A stretch of 64,000 bases of DNA from Rhodanobacter sp. Root480 (GCF_001426645.1 NZ_LMEX01000001.1:944755-1008754); one strand, 5' to 3'; numbered from the stretch's first letter, positions 1 to 8,590 are shown. Made by a program: numbers and translations. Notes: generated by a model not told the origin, from the sequence alone.

Positions 1-687
1 CTTTCGGTGCCTTCGGATTTCGGAAGGAACCTCCTGCTGGGCTGGCTCGACGAATTCCAGCACCAGCATCCGGCCCTGTCCCTGCACCTGCGGATGAGCG
101 ATCGCGCCGCCACCCTGACGCGCGAACCGCTGGATGCAGCCGTGCGCTACGGCGCGTTGTCGGATTCGTCGCTGGTCGCCATTCCGCTCGTCGAAAACAA
201 CCGGCGCGCGCTGTGCGCCGCGCCTTCCTACCTGGAGCGCGCAGGCAAGCCCGCTAACGTGGACGACCTCAGGCACCACAACTGCCTGCGCTTCGTGTGG
301 AGCGAGCAACTCCACGAACGCTGGCTGTTCACCCTGCCCGGCGGCAACAAGACCGTGAGCGTCTCGGGCAATCGCATCAGCGACGACGCCGACACCGTGC
401 GCCGCTGGGCGGTGGCCGGCGAGGGCCTGGTCTACAAATCCCGCATCGACCTCATTCCGGATCTGCGCGCCGGCCGCCTGGTCGAAATTTTCCCGCCAGC
501 CCACTGCGAACCGTCACCGCTCAACCTCATCTGCGCCGACCGCTCGCGATTGACGCCGGCGATCACGCAACTGAAAACCTTCCTGCAAGCGCGCTGCGCA
601 GGCCTGCTCGACGATTACTGGCAACACGTCGCAGCGAGCGCCGCCACCCGAAAAGGCAAGCCTCGCCGCGCTGCTCCACGTCGCTGA
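1..687 (+). CDS. LysR-family transcriptional regulator, 3' part
   Basis: The reading frame is open from base 1, so the gene starts upstream of the window. The visible ~228 residues are the effector-binding domain of a LysR-type regulator: a segment reading LDAAVRYGALSDSSLVAIPL, then YLERAGKP and DDLRHHNCLRF, which is the usual pattern of the LysR substrate-binding fold in the DsdC/GcvA-like and CrgA-like subgroups. The N-terminal helix-turn-helix is not in the window, so neither the target nor the ligand can be named. The Arg/Lys-rich C-terminus ends in a TGA and a large hairpin follows. Confidence 0.85.
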   Translation, partial: LSVPSDFGRNLLLGWLDEFQHQHPALSLHLRMSDRAATLTREPLDAAVRYGALSDSSLVAIPLVENNRRALCAAPSYLERAGKPANVDDLRHHNCLRFVWSEQLHERWLFTLPGGNKTVSVSGNRISDDADTVRRWAVAGEGLVYKSRIDLIPDLRAGRLVEIFPPAHCEPSPLNLICADRSRLTPAITQLKTFLQARCAGLLDDYWQHVAASAATRKGKPRRAAPRR

Positions 688-709
688 CGAACGCCAGCCT
701 GTGCCCCTC

Positions 710-753
710 ATCCCGGCGGCTCTCAACGGCCGAAGGGCCGGTCACGCCGGGAT
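710..753. terminator. Hairpin between convergent genes
   Basis: A perfect 9-bp inverted repeat (ATCCCGGCG at 710-718, CGCCGGGAT at 745-753) encloses a second hairpin (CGGCC at 727-731, GGCCG at 736-740). It lies just after the LysR stop and before the hipA stop on the other strand. No T-run follows, so it is either a weak bidirectional terminator or a REP-like palindrome. Confidence 0.4.
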
Positions 754-846
754 CCCCCACGCCACTGATCGCAAGGAACTGGATTTCTGTTTGCGCAGGA
801 CTGGGGGACAGAGAACGCTGATAGCCGCCGTCAACCGGCTATCACC

Positions 847-2094
847 TCACCGCTCCGCATCGATAACCTGACGCATCAACGCGATCTCGCCCTTGCGCAA
901 ACCCAGGGCCTTGGCCCGCGTTTCCCAACCGCGCACCACGTCACGCACTTGCCGCGCAATCGCTTCCGCCGCGCCGGGTCGCAGACGGTAGAACTCGGCA
1001 CTGGCCAGCAGCAAGCTCGCATCAGGTGACGCATCGCTACCGTCGATGCTCAGCACGTGCACGCCCCGGTCGGCGTTGGGGTTGACGTCGAAGGCGGGCG
1101 AAAGCACCCAGCCGTTTCCGTCGCGCAAGAAGCCGTGATTGCGCAGATGGTCGTCGCGGTTGCCGATGAGGATGTTGAACAGTACCCGGCGAAACAACTG
1201 CGCAAGCTGGTCGGCGATCCGAGTGCTGGAGCCCTCGCGTTCGATCACCTCGACGATGTCCAGATAGCTCGCACCATCGCTGTCGCCGCGCGCCAGGCGC
1301 GTCATCGCCGAGCTGTAGAGGCGACGCGAACCGGGCGTGCGGTCAAAGCGCTGGACGGCGAAGGTGTGACCCCGGCCGGACAACTTCAGCGCGCGTGCGG
1401 GTGGCATCTCGATGCCGGCGTCGCACGCCAGCTGCCAGGTGAGGTACTCCCAGTGACCCACGTCGCGGCGGTCGTCCATCGCCGGAAATTTGGCCAGCCA
1501 CAGGCTGCCATCGGTATCGCGGAAGCTGGCCTTGGGCCGCGCGCCACCCAGCGATGCGCCCGGTGCGATGAGTTGCCTGATCCACTTGTCGACCTGCTCG
1601 TCATCGCCGCTTTCGACCCGCCCGGCGGCGGCTTCCAACTTGCGCAGCGCCGTGATCGGCGGCGCGCTCGGGTCGCGTGCGTCGACATGCTCGCCACTGA
1701 TCGGGTCGCGCAGGCGCAACGCTCCCATACGCGATTCATCGTTGACCCCAAGCAGGAAATCCCAACCGCGCAGCAGCCGCAACGGGCGCCCTTGCTCGCG
1801 CGACTCGATCGCTTCGCGCCGCTCCACCAACAGCTTGCCCCAGCGATCCGGCGAGGCATCCTGGAAACAGCCGGAGAGCTGGTCGGCGCCGGCATGCGCA
1901 TACAACGCGCCACCGGCAAGCGGCAGTTCGTGGTCCAGCGCAAAGCTGGCGTACGGCGTGGTCTGGCTCAACCACGCGTCCGCGTAATCGAAACGTACGG
2001 TGTCGCCGGTTTTGCTGGCGCTACGAGTGAGCTGCCCCACCCGGACAGGCAGGCCCAGGCTGTCATCGTCGAGCCACACCTCGACCTCGTTCAT
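847..2094 (-). CDS. hipA: HipA-like serine/threonine kinase toxin
   Basis: 415 residues, close to the usual ~440 of HipA. The HipA kinase landmarks are present: the phosphate-loop-like GASLGGARPK at about 179-188 (HipA has a similar VGGAQPK segment that carries the autophosphorylated serine), the catalytic loop GNRDDHLRNHGFL at about 311-323, and the metal-binding SPAFDVNP at about 332-339. In HipA systems the kinase phosphorylates glutamyl-tRNA synthetase and induces (p)ppGpp-dependent dormancy; the target here is inferred from the family. The ATG overlaps the stop of the upstream hipB gene (ATGA), so the pair is translationally coupled. No key residue appears to be missing. Confidence 0.93.
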   Translation of the reverse strand: MNEVEVWLDDDSLGLPVRVGQLTRSASKTGDTVRFDYADAWLSQTTPYASFALDHELPLAGGALYAHAGADQLSGCFQDASPDRWGKLLVERREAIESREQGRPLRLLRGWDFLLGVNDESRMGALRLRDPISGEHVDARDPSAPPITALRKLEAAAGRVESGDDEQVDKWIRQLIAPGASLGGARPKASFRDTDGSLWLAKFPAMDDRRDVGHWEYLTWQLACDAGIEMPPARALKLSGRGHTFAVQRFDRTPGSRRLYSSAMTRLARGDSDGASYLDIVEVIEREGSSTRIADQLAQLFRRVLFNILIGNRDDHLRNHGFLRDGNGWVLSPAFDVNPNADRGVHVLSIDGSDASPDASLLLASAEFYRLRPGAAEAIARQVRDVVRGWETRAKALGLRKGEIALMRQVIDAER

Positions 2095-2429
2095 TCCGGC
2101 TTCCCGCTGCGCGCCGCCACGCGTGGCGACTTGGGCGACGGGCGCTTCAATGCGTTGTCCTGCAGGTCGCGGCCCAGGGTGTCCTGCGCGGCGAGCAAAT
2201 CGATATCCGCCGCCATGCCCAGCACCGTGAGTACCCGCAACATCGTGGCCAGGCTGGTGCTCGGGTCGCCCGCCTCCAGCTTGCCCAGGGTCGGCACGCT
2301 GATACCCACCCGTTCGGCAAGCATCGGCTGAGTCATCCTGCGGCGCAGCCGCGCCGCGCGCAGGCGCTTACCCAACGCCACAACCTGCCGGCGTGCTTGC
2401 GGATGAGTTGGCGGCGTACGCTTTGACAT
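2091..2429 (-). CDS. hipB: HipB-like XRE-family antitoxin/repressor
   Basis: 112 residues with a Cro/CI-type helix-turn-helix at about residues 20-75 (LRAARLRRRMTQPMLAERVG, then SVPTLGKLEAGD). It should bind the toxin and repress the hipBA promoter. I chose the ATG at 2429 because the conserved fold begins just after it and a consensus -10 box lies only ~10 bases upstream. A longer reading from 2477 would run through that promoter. The Arg/Lys-rich C-terminal tail (about residues 95-112) may be disordered. The stop overlaps the hipA ATG by four bases. Confidence 0.9.
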   Translation of the reverse strand: MSKRTPPTHPQARRQVVALGKRLRAARLRRRMTQPMLAERVGISVPTLGKLEAGDPSTSLATMLRVLTVLGMAADIDLLAAQDTLGRDLQDNALKRPSPKSPRVAARSGKPE

Positions 2430-2438
2430 GCCAATTAA

Positions 2439-2476
2439 ATTATATTTCACCCACATTAGATGCAAGCTAATTTGCA
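2439..2476 (-). promoter_or_regulatory. hipBA promoter with nested inverted repeats
   Basis: On the minus strand a perfect TATAAT (2444-2439) sits nine bases before the hipB ATG. Upstream are two overlapping inverted repeats: ATTAG-N7-CTAAT (2455-2471) and TGCAA-N6-TTGCA (2461-2476), which cover the expected -35 region. This is the layout of an autoregulated antitoxin operator. No Shine-Dalgarno fits between the -10 box and the ATG, so the transcript is probably leaderless or nearly so. The rest of the gap to 2745 shows no gene I can support. Confidence 0.65.
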
Positions 2477-2745
2477 TTTCTTATGTGACCATTCGAGGCA
2501 TGCGCAATGAGCCAAGCGCGTGATGCCTGCTGCCGGTTGCGCTTGTTCGTGCCAGACGCACGCACCAACAACCACCGCGAACAGGTTGCATGATCGCGAA
2601 GCCACACGTACTCCGAGCCGATGGAGGCAAGCCGCGCAGACTGCGGCAATTGAAACAAGCCACCTCGCCGCTCCCCTGACCAGGGTCAACACATGCGGGC
2701 GTGGCAAACGGTAGCTTGCAGCGACTCAATCGGAGCACCCTGCCC

Positions 2746-3963
2746 ATGTCGTTCGATATCGTGATCATCGGCGCCGGCCCTGCCGGACTGTGTTTCGCCC
2801 GCTCGCTGGCGGGCAGTGGCTTGCGCATCGCGCTGGTCGAGCGGCAGCCGGAGGCGGCACTGGTCGCACCGGCCGACGACGGCCGTGAAATCGCGATCAC
2901 CCATCACTCGCAGCGCCTGATGCGCGAGTTGGGCCTGTGGGCACGGCTGCACGACAACGAGATCGGCACCTTGCGCGACGCCATGGTGATCGATGGCGAC
3001 GACCACGACGGTTTGATGTTCCGCCACGACGAGACCGGCAAATCACAGTTGGGTTGGCTGCTGTCCAATCACGCGATCCGCCGCGCGGCGTATGCCGAAG
3101 TGATGGAGCAGCCCGAGTCCGAGCGCATCACCGGCGTGCAGGTAACCGCCGTGCGCACCGCCAGCGACGGCGCCCAGGTCGAGTTGAATACCGGCGACAT
3201 CCTGCACACCCAACTCGTGGTCGCCGCGGACAGCCGCTTCTCCGAAACCCGCCGCGCCATGGGTATCCCGGCAAGCATGCACGACTTCGGCAAAACCATG
3301 CTGGTGCTGCGCATGCAACACGACGTGGCGCACGACCAGGTGGCGTGGGAATGGTTCGGTGTCGGCCAGACCCTGGCCCTGCTGCCGCTGCACGATCCCC
3401 ACACCTCCTCGGTGGTGCTGACCCTGCCGCCGCAGGAAATGCAGGCCCTGCTGGCACTGGACGACACAGCGCTGGAAACGGCGATGGCCTCCCGCTTCCA
3501 GCAACGCCTGGGCGCCATGCGTATAGCCGGCCCGCGTTGCAGCTACCCACTCGTCGGCGTGTACGCCAAACGCTTCGTGGCCGGACGCTTCGCCCTGATC
3601 GGCGACGCCGCCGTCGGCATGCACCCCGTCACCGCCCACGGCTTCAACTTCGGCCTGCTCGGCCAGGCCACCCTGGCACGCGAACTGCGCGCCGCCGTTG
3701 CCGCCGGGCAACCGATCCACAGCCGCGAACTCCTGCGCCGCTACGAACGCAAACACCGCCTGGCCACCCACCCGTTGTATCTGGCCACGCAGATGCTGGC
3801 CGGTTTGTACACCGACGACCGACGGCCGGCGCGGGTGGCGCGCAAGCTGGCATTGCGGGTGGGTGCGCGGTTGCGGCCGTTCCAGATGGCGGTGATGGCG
3901 GGGCTGACGGCCGACGCCGGGTCGGACATGCGCTCCGCTGCTTTTCAGCTTGGCCGTCCATAG
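2746..3963 (+). CDS. ubiM: UbiH/COQ6-family FAD monooxygenase, probably UbiM-type
   Basis: 405 residues. The N-terminal Rossmann motif SFDIVIIGAGPAGLC (GxGxxG at 9-14) binds FAD, DGREIAITHHS follows, and the second FAD motif GDAAVGMHPVTAHGFNFG is typical of the UbiH/UbiF/VisC/COQ6 hydroxylases that act on the ubiquinone ring. The MSFDIVIIGAGPAGLCFARSL start resembles UbiM (described as a 5-demethoxyubiquinol-8 5-hydroxylase). Assignment to UbiM rather than UbiI/H/F is from memory of the family and is less sure than the enzyme class. The ATG at 2746 is preferred to the GTG at 2701 because the FAD fold begins there. A degraded copy of its 3' end lies near 8715-8890. Confidence 0.75.
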   Translation: MSFDIVIIGAGPAGLCFARSLAGSGLRIALVERQPEAALVAPADDGREIAITHHSQRLMRELGLWARLHDNEIGTLRDAMVIDGDDHDGLMFRHDETGKSQLGWLLSNHAIRRAAYAEVMEQPESERITGVQVTAVRTASDGAQVELNTGDILHTQLVVAADSRFSETRRAMGIPASMHDFGKTMLVLRMQHDVAHDQVAWEWFGVGQTLALLPLHDPHTSSVVLTLPPQEMQALLALDDTALETAMASRFQQRLGAMRIAGPRCSYPLVGVYAKRFVAGRFALIGDAAVGMHPVTAHGFNFGLLGQATLARELRAAVAAGQPIHSRELLRRYERKHRLATHPLYLATQMLAGLYTDDRRPARVARKLALRVGARLRPFQMAVMAGLTADAGSDMRSAAFQLGRP

Positions 3964-4106
3964 CGATCAATCACGCTAGCGAAGCGACCTGTCGGTAGAA
4001 ATTTTTCCCGACATCTTTATCTCGGCTTGGTGCGTTTCCTCGTCGAGGTCACTGACGCGTGGGCTGTCGTCGTTCTCCCTGGATACGGGGTGCGCCAGCA
4101 GCCTCT

Positions 4107-4430
4107 TCACCGTCGTTCGATCACGCCCTCGCCTTCGAGCATGGCGCGCAGAGGCGCGGAACGTACGGCAAAGAGATCGAAGAATCCTACAGACGCAAGC
4201 CGTCGCGCATCGCGCAGGATGCGTTCCTCGCACACCCTGCGGGCCGGTTCCGTAGCCCCACTGTCGAGTGTCAGTCTTGCCAACAGCATGAAAGACGCCA
4301 GGTCGTTCCATCCAGCAACGGGACTTTGCGATAGCGGCGTGCGAGATGGTTTGCCGAGGCTTCCGTACAACCCTTTCAGGCGCCGCACCCAGCCGGGGCG
4401 TCCGATATCTCCGCGCTTATGGCCCGGCAT
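4107..4430 (-). CDS. Small protein translationally coupled to mipA
   Basis: 107 residues, not recognised. The ATG overlaps the mipA stop as TGATG, which points to translational coupling. The sequence reads like a real protein: a basic N-terminus (GWVRRLKGLYGSLGK), then a helical leucine-rich stretch (NDLASFMLLARLTLDSG) and RRLASVGFFDLFAVRSAPL. There is no signal peptide or membrane segment, so it would be cytoplasmic. It could be an accessory protein for the outer-membrane product, or a chance frame after mipA. Without it, 3964-4429 would be an unexplained gap of over 450 bases. Confidence 0.5.
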   Translation of the reverse strand: MPGHKRGDIGRPGWVRRLKGLYGSLGKPSRTPLSQSPVAGWNDLASFMLLARLTLDSGATEPARRVCEERILRDARRLASVGFFDLFAVRSAPLRAMLEGEGVIERR

Positions 4431-5281
4431 CAGAATCGATACCCCAGAAACACACCAGTGTAGAACTGGTTCGTCCTGCCGTAGCCGGTGACGATGGGAC
4501 TGTTCTTGGCGTCGCCGGCCAGTCGCTCGTACTTGGCCAGGCCAATAATCGTCCAGCGCTTGCCGAAAGCGTAGTTCAACGTCGTCGTTACGCCATAGCT
4601 GGTGATGCCGGCTTTGGGCTGATAGGCCTGCAACCCCGTGGCCAGCGACTGCGCGTCCGAGACACCGAAATAGGTACGCGTACGGGTCGCGTCCGCCCAC
4701 TGGGTGCTTGCCTGTGCCGTCCAGCGAAGATTCGGCGTAAAGCTCGTGGTATAGCCAAATCCGAACTGGACCGCGGTACCGCTGCTGCGCGTGTTCTTTT
4801 CACCCTGCTCCTTTCTGAGGACAGCACCGCGGGTGGCAGCAAGTTCGGCGAACCATGACTTCCCCCGATAGCTGCCGAACACGCCCGCATCGATGCCGCC
4901 ACTGGTCTTGCCCAGGCCGTGCAATGCGCGATCGTCCGACTCATCCCACTGGGCTTCCGGCGTAAAGCGTGTCACCACGCCCAGCCGAAAGCGATCGTCC
5001 TCGCCGAAATGAAACAGGTTCACGCCGATGGCGGGGCCACGCACGAAAAAACGGTCGCGATAGTTGATCGAAAGATAGGGCGCGGGTCGAAGCTCGCTTT
5101 TGGCTGCGCCGGGGAAGATCGGCGTGCGCAGGACACCGATGCCGGCCACCACTTTCCAGTCGCTTTCCTGCGTAGCCTGTGAGGCGGACTGGGCGAAGGC
5201 CGGGGTGGTCATCATCAGCATCGCCACCCCCGTTGCACATGTCTTGGGGGTCGCGCGCAGGAACAAGGTCATCAGCTTCAT
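4430..5281 (-). CDS. MipA/OmpV-family outer membrane protein
   Basis: 283 residues with a signal peptide (about 1-25, ending TTPAFA-Q). The mature protein has the MipA/OmpV signature: an N-terminal DWKVVAGIGVLRTPIFPGA strand with PYLSINYRDRFFVRG, then alternating beta strands, ending in the aromatic YTGVFLGYRF typical of outer-membrane beta-barrels recognised by the BAM complex. Family members include MltA-interacting protein and OmpV, and several are induced by two-component systems under envelope or antibiotic stress. It is divergent from a response regulator/histidine kinase pair, which probably controls it. The start at 5281 is set by the signal peptide; frame upstream of it is not protein-like. 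Confidence 0.88.
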   Translation of the reverse strand: MKLMTLFLRATPKTCATGVAMLMMTTPAFAQSASQATQESDWKVVAGIGVLRTPIFPGAAKSELRPAPYLSINYRDRFFVRGPAIGVNLFHFGEDDRFRLGVVTRFTPEAQWDESDDRALHGLGKTSGGIDAGVFGSYRGKSWFAELAATRGAVLRKEQGEKNTRSSGTAVQFGFGYTTSFTPNLRWTAQASTQWADATRTRTYFGVSDAQSLATGLQAYQPKAGITSYGVTTTLNYAFGKRWTIIGLAKYERLAGDAKNSPIVTGYGRTNQFYTGVFLGYRF

Positions 5282-5363
5282 CACGGGCAGGCATCCTGGG
5301 GGTGGGGAGCCGTGAACTCTAAGAGGCTGCCGGCCATGGGCGATTGCACCGGTCTTGCAGATC

Positions 5364-5379
5364 GTTTCAATTTGTTTCA
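5364..5379 (+). promoter_or_regulatory. Candidate response-regulator binding repeats
   Basis: Two identical hexamers GTTTCA at 5364-5369 and 5374-5379 are spaced ten bases start to start, one helical turn. That is the geometry used by OmpR/PhoB-type dimers. They lie in the 137-bp divergent region between mipA and the response regulator gene, so they could control both. This is inference from spacing only. Confidence 0.4.
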
Positions 5380-5418
5380 GCCGAACCGCAGGCCGCTGGA
5401 CTGCGTTATCGTCCGGCC

Positions 5419-6174
5419 ATGAAATCCAGTGCCTCCTCCCCTCATCAACCACACGTGCTGATCGTCGACGACGACCAGCGGATACGTGCCATGCTGGCCC
5501 GCTTCCTCACTGACCACGGCATGTACGTCACAGCGGCAGGCGACGGGGTTCAGATGCTCGATGCCATGCGCCGCGAGCCTGCCGACCTCATCGTGCTGGA
5601 CGTGATGCTGCCTGGCGAGAGCGGCTTGTCCCTTTGCCGGCAATTGCAGGATGCGGAGCGGCCCGTTCCGGTCATCCTGCTGACGGCCATGGACGGTGAG
5701 GCCGATCGCGTGGTCGGCCTGGAACTGGGCGCCGACGACTACATCGTCAAGCCCTTCAATCCTAGTGAACTGATGGCCCGCATCCGCGCGGTGTTGCGTC
5801 GGACCTACGTCAAGCCGGATCAGGCACAGAGCAAGCGGCCGGTCTATCGATTCGCCGACTGGACACTCAATGTCAGTCATCGCAGCCTGACTTCGCCCAC
5901 CGGCATGCTTACCGATCTGACCAGCGGTGAATTCGATCTCCTGCTGGCCTTCGTGGAACATCCGCAACAAGTACTGAGTCGCGATCGGCTGATGGACCTG
6001 GCGCGAGGACGCAACAGCAATCCGTTCGACCGCAGCATCGATGTGCAAATCAGCCGGCTGCGGCGCAAGGTCGAAACCCACCCGCTTGACCCGGCACTGA
6101 TCAAGACAGTGCGCAACGGCGGCTATTTCTTCGCTGCCGACGTCTGCACCGAAGATAGCCGTCAGACAGCATGA
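5419..6174 (+). CDS. OmpR-family response regulator
   Basis: 251 residues. The receiver domain spans about 12-125 with the acidic pocket VDDDQ (17-19), phospho-acceptor D61 (LIVLDVMLPGESG), T89 and K111 (YIVKPF). A winged-helix DNA-binding domain follows at about 145-240 (LTSGEFDLLLAFVEHPQQVLSR; then SIDVQISRLRRKVE). The gene overlaps the downstream sensor kinase by ATGA, so the two form one operon. The divergent mipA-type gene is the likely target. The ATG at 5419 is chosen because the receiver fold starts shortly after it. Confidence 0.93.
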   Translation: MKSSASSPHQPHVLIVDDDQRIRAMLARFLTDHGMYVTAAGDGVQMLDAMRREPADLIVLDVMLPGESGLSLCRQLQDAERPVPVILLTAMDGEADRVVGLELGADDYIVKPFNPSELMARIRAVLRRTYVKPDQAQSKRPVYRFADWTLNVSHRSLTSPTGMLTDLTSGEFDLLLAFVEHPQQVLSRDRLMDLARGRNSNPFDRSIDVQISRLRRKVETHPLDPALIKTVRNGGYFFAADVCTEDSRQTA

Positions 6175-7676
6175 GATTTCGCTGGCATCACCGATTCGGG
6201 CTGACGTCGCGCATCGTGATCGTGATCCTGCTGTCGCAGGTGTCGATCGAATTGTTCCAGAACATGCTGAAGCGACTGGTGCCGCCACCGAGCTTCATTC
6301 TCATCGACCAGCAGTGGTTATCCGAGCGCACGGCAGAGGCCATTCGTGTGGCGCGCGACACACCGGCTGAAAAACAGCAGGAAAAGCTCGATGCGCTCGC
6401 CTCTGCAGGGTGGTTGAGTTTTCATATCGAGCCGGGCGATTCGAAAGCAGACACCAGCGCGCCCAGGCCTGCCGGCGGAGTGCTCCCGCCGACCCGCCAC
6501 CATGTCCCCGCGCCGATGCCTGGAAAGTCATCCAGTCTGCTGACGTCGGTTGTCCGGGATATCGCGCAGAAAATCGATGTCGATCCGGCCAGGATCCAGG
6601 CCAGCGCGGAAACCACATCCACCGATATCGACCTTGAGACCGGCACCCTGGTCGTGCTGGCTGCCAGCCTGCCGACGCGCCTGGTCGACGTTGCGCGCAA
6701 TCGCATGCAATCGGACATTGCGGTGTTGCGCAGCTTCCGCATCGCGATCGATATGGGCAACTCGCGCTGGCTGGTGGTTTCGCAGCATCTGGATGAGAAA
6801 GAGGCCACACGCCGCTTCAGGAACATCGCGATCATCATCGTCACGCTGTTGTTTATCGGCGGTCTGTCGTTCTGGCTGGCACGCCGGCTGGTTCAGCCAT
6901 TGAAGCGGTTGACCGAGGCCGCCGAACGCCTGGGGAGGGAGCGCAAGCCCACCTTTATCGCCGAGATAGCCATCCCCGAATACGCCGCGATTGCACGGAC
7001 TTTCAACGAAATGCAGCTGCGCCTGAAGCAGTTTGTCGACGAGCGTACCCACATGCTGGCGGCCATCGCGCACGACCTGCGCACGCCGCTCACGCGGCTG
7101 CGCCTGTTTGCCGAATACGTTGACGACCAGACGCAGCAGCGGCAACTTCTTTCCGACATCGCCGAGATGGACGCGATGATCAACAGCACCCTGGCATTCG
7201 CCGGTGGCGAAGCCAAGTCCGAGGCACACAGCCGGGTGGATATGGCGGCATTGCTGATCAGCCTGTGCGACAACGCATGCGACGCCGGGGGATGGGTCGA
7301 CTATCTTGGGCCTGACCACGCACAGCTTCCCTGCCAACCGGTAGCCATGCGCCGGGCGCTGGCCAATCTCATCGAGAACGGCTGCAAGTACGCCGGGCAT
7401 GTCACGGTCGAACTGGATGACAAAGCCGATTCCATCGTCATCGCCGTCATCGACGATGGACCGGGCATCGCGCCCGAACAGATCGAGCGCGCCTTTGCCC
7501 CGTTCCAGCGCCTGGAGGGATCGCGCAACCGTACGACCGGCGGCACCGGCCTCGGCCTGGCGATCGCGCGCGACGTCATCCATGGCCATGGCGGCAACAT
7601 CCACCTGTTGCCGGTCGAGCCGCATGGTTTGCTTGTGCGAGTAGTTCTACCCAAGCCGGCTACACCGCTGACATGA
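6171..7676 (+). CDS. EnvZ-like sensor histidine kinase
   Basis: 501 residues. An N-terminal membrane helix (about 10-28) and a second at about 219-237 (IAIIIVTLLFIGGLSFWLA) enclose a ~190-residue periplasmic sensor region rich in Pro/Ser with no recognised fold. A HAMP linker (RRLVQPLKRLTEAAERLG), a HisKA domain with the phosphorylated H301 in AIAHDLRTPLTRL, and an ATPase domain with N-box NLIENGCKYAG, DDGPGIAPEQ and GGTGLGLAIARD follow. It should autophosphorylate and pass phosphate to the coupled regulator. The signal is unknown; the neighbouring outer membrane protein suggests an envelope stress or metal/antibiotic cue. Confidence 0.93.
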   Translation: MRFRWHHRFGLTSRIVIVILLSQVSIELFQNMLKRLVPPPSFILIDQQWLSERTAEAIRVARDTPAEKQQEKLDALASAGWLSFHIEPGDSKADTSAPRPAGGVLPPTRHHVPAPMPGKSSSLLTSVVRDIAQKIDVDPARIQASAETTSTDIDLETGTLVVLAASLPTRLVDVARNRMQSDIAVLRSFRIAIDMGNSRWLVVSQHLDEKEATRRFRNIAIIIVTLLFIGGLSFWLARRLVQPLKRLTEAAERLGRERKPTFIAEIAIPEYAAIARTFNEMQLRLKQFVDERTHMLAAIAHDLRTPLTRLRLFAEYVDDQTQQRQLLSDIAEMDAMINSTLAFAGGEAKSEAHSRVDMAALLISLCDNACDAGGWVDYLGPDHAQLPCQPVAMRRALANLIENGCKYAGHVTVELDDKADSIVIAVIDDGPGIAPEQIERAFAPFQRLEGSRNRTTGGTGLGLAIARDVIHGHGGNIHLLPVEPHGLLVRVVLPKPATPLT

Positions 7677-7732
7677 ATCTGGTCGCGAACCCGATGCCTG
7701 ATGCGTTACCAAACGCGAGCCGCGCCCGCTTC

Positions 7733-8590
7733 TCAGTGATCGCTTTCAGGAACCACCGAGCCCGCTGGCGACGCGGCACTGCTCGCGCTGGCGAGCTTCT
7801 CGGAGCGGGTGTCCCCGGAAGCGTACTGCCCGACCTGCAGGGTGAACTGTGCTTTTTGGCCTGATGCCACCGCCGCAGGATCAACGTACACCTGAATCCT
7901 GTAAGTCGTCGCAGCCCCAACGGACTGCGACCACGTCTTGGCCCCGGACGTCGCCGTGTCGACCAGCGGCTTGCCATGCGTCTGGTCATCCACCTTGAAG
8001 TGCACCTGGGCGTTGCTGGAGATGAGATTGACCTTGACGGTCATGTCAGCCGCGATGGCCACGCTGAAGTTGTGCGACGTAGCGTCGGCCCCCAGGACCC
8101 AGCTTTGCACCGCCCATGGTTTGTTGGGCTCGAACGTCACGGCAGTCGTCGGCGCCTGAAAGTCTTCGACACCGTATTGCCCGATTTGCAGCGCGTATTT
8201 CACGGTCTCACCGGTGGGCACCGCGGCAGGGTCGATATAAACCTGGATCGTATACGTCGTGTCCGTCGGGTTGACCGTTGTCCAGGTGGTTTCGCCAGTC
8301 TTCTGCGAATCCAGGACCGGTTTTCTGCGGTTCTGGTCCTTCACCTTGAGCTGCACGTTCGGGCTGCGGGTGAGGAGATTGAGTTTGAACGTCTTGCCCG
8401 CCACACCGGCGACCGTGTAATCGACCGACTTGTTGGAACGGTCAAGACTGCCGATTTCCTGAGCCCACACACTGTTTGGCGCAAAGGTCACGGCAACCGG
8501 CGTGTCGGCGGATACAGGCAGCGATACGCAGGCAACCGCCACTCCCAGACCCGCGCCGAACGCGCCGCGGAGAAAATCGAAACGTGACAT
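7733..8590 (-). CDS. Exported protein with two tandem PPC-like domains
   Basis: 285 residues with an N-terminal signal segment (about 1-32, ending PVSADT). The rest is two homologous ~105-residue domains in tandem. Each opens with VTF(A/E)PN..WA, continues through V(K/D)DQ and T.T(Y)xIQVY(I/V)DPAAV, and closes with LQ(I/V)GQY. The beta-rich pattern resembles bacterial pre-peptidase C-terminal (PPC) domains and the related g-type lysozyme inhibitor-like proteins, but that assignment is tentative. A Ser/Ala-rich tail follows. It is probably periplasmic or secreted. The start at 8590 is chosen for the signal sequence. Confidence 0.72.
   Translation of the reverse strand: MSRFDFLRGAFGAGLGVAVACVSLPVSADTPVAVTFAPNSVWAQEIGSLDRSNKSVDYTVAGVAGKTFKLNLLTRSPNVQLKVKDQNRRKPVLDSQKTGETTWTTVNPTDTTYTIQVYIDPAAVPTGETVKYALQIGQYGVEDFQAPTTAVTFEPNKPWAVQSWVLGADATSHNFSVAIAADMTVKVNLISSNAQVHFKVDDQTHGKPLVDTATSGAKTWSQSVGAATTYRIQVYVDPAAVASGQKAQFTLQVGQYASGDTRSEKLASASSAASPAGSVVPESDH

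Noticed and set aside
4027-4491. A plus-strand frame in the ubiM-mipA gap
   Set aside because: It has no family resemblance and conflicts with mipA and with the coupled minus-strand frame at 4107-4430.
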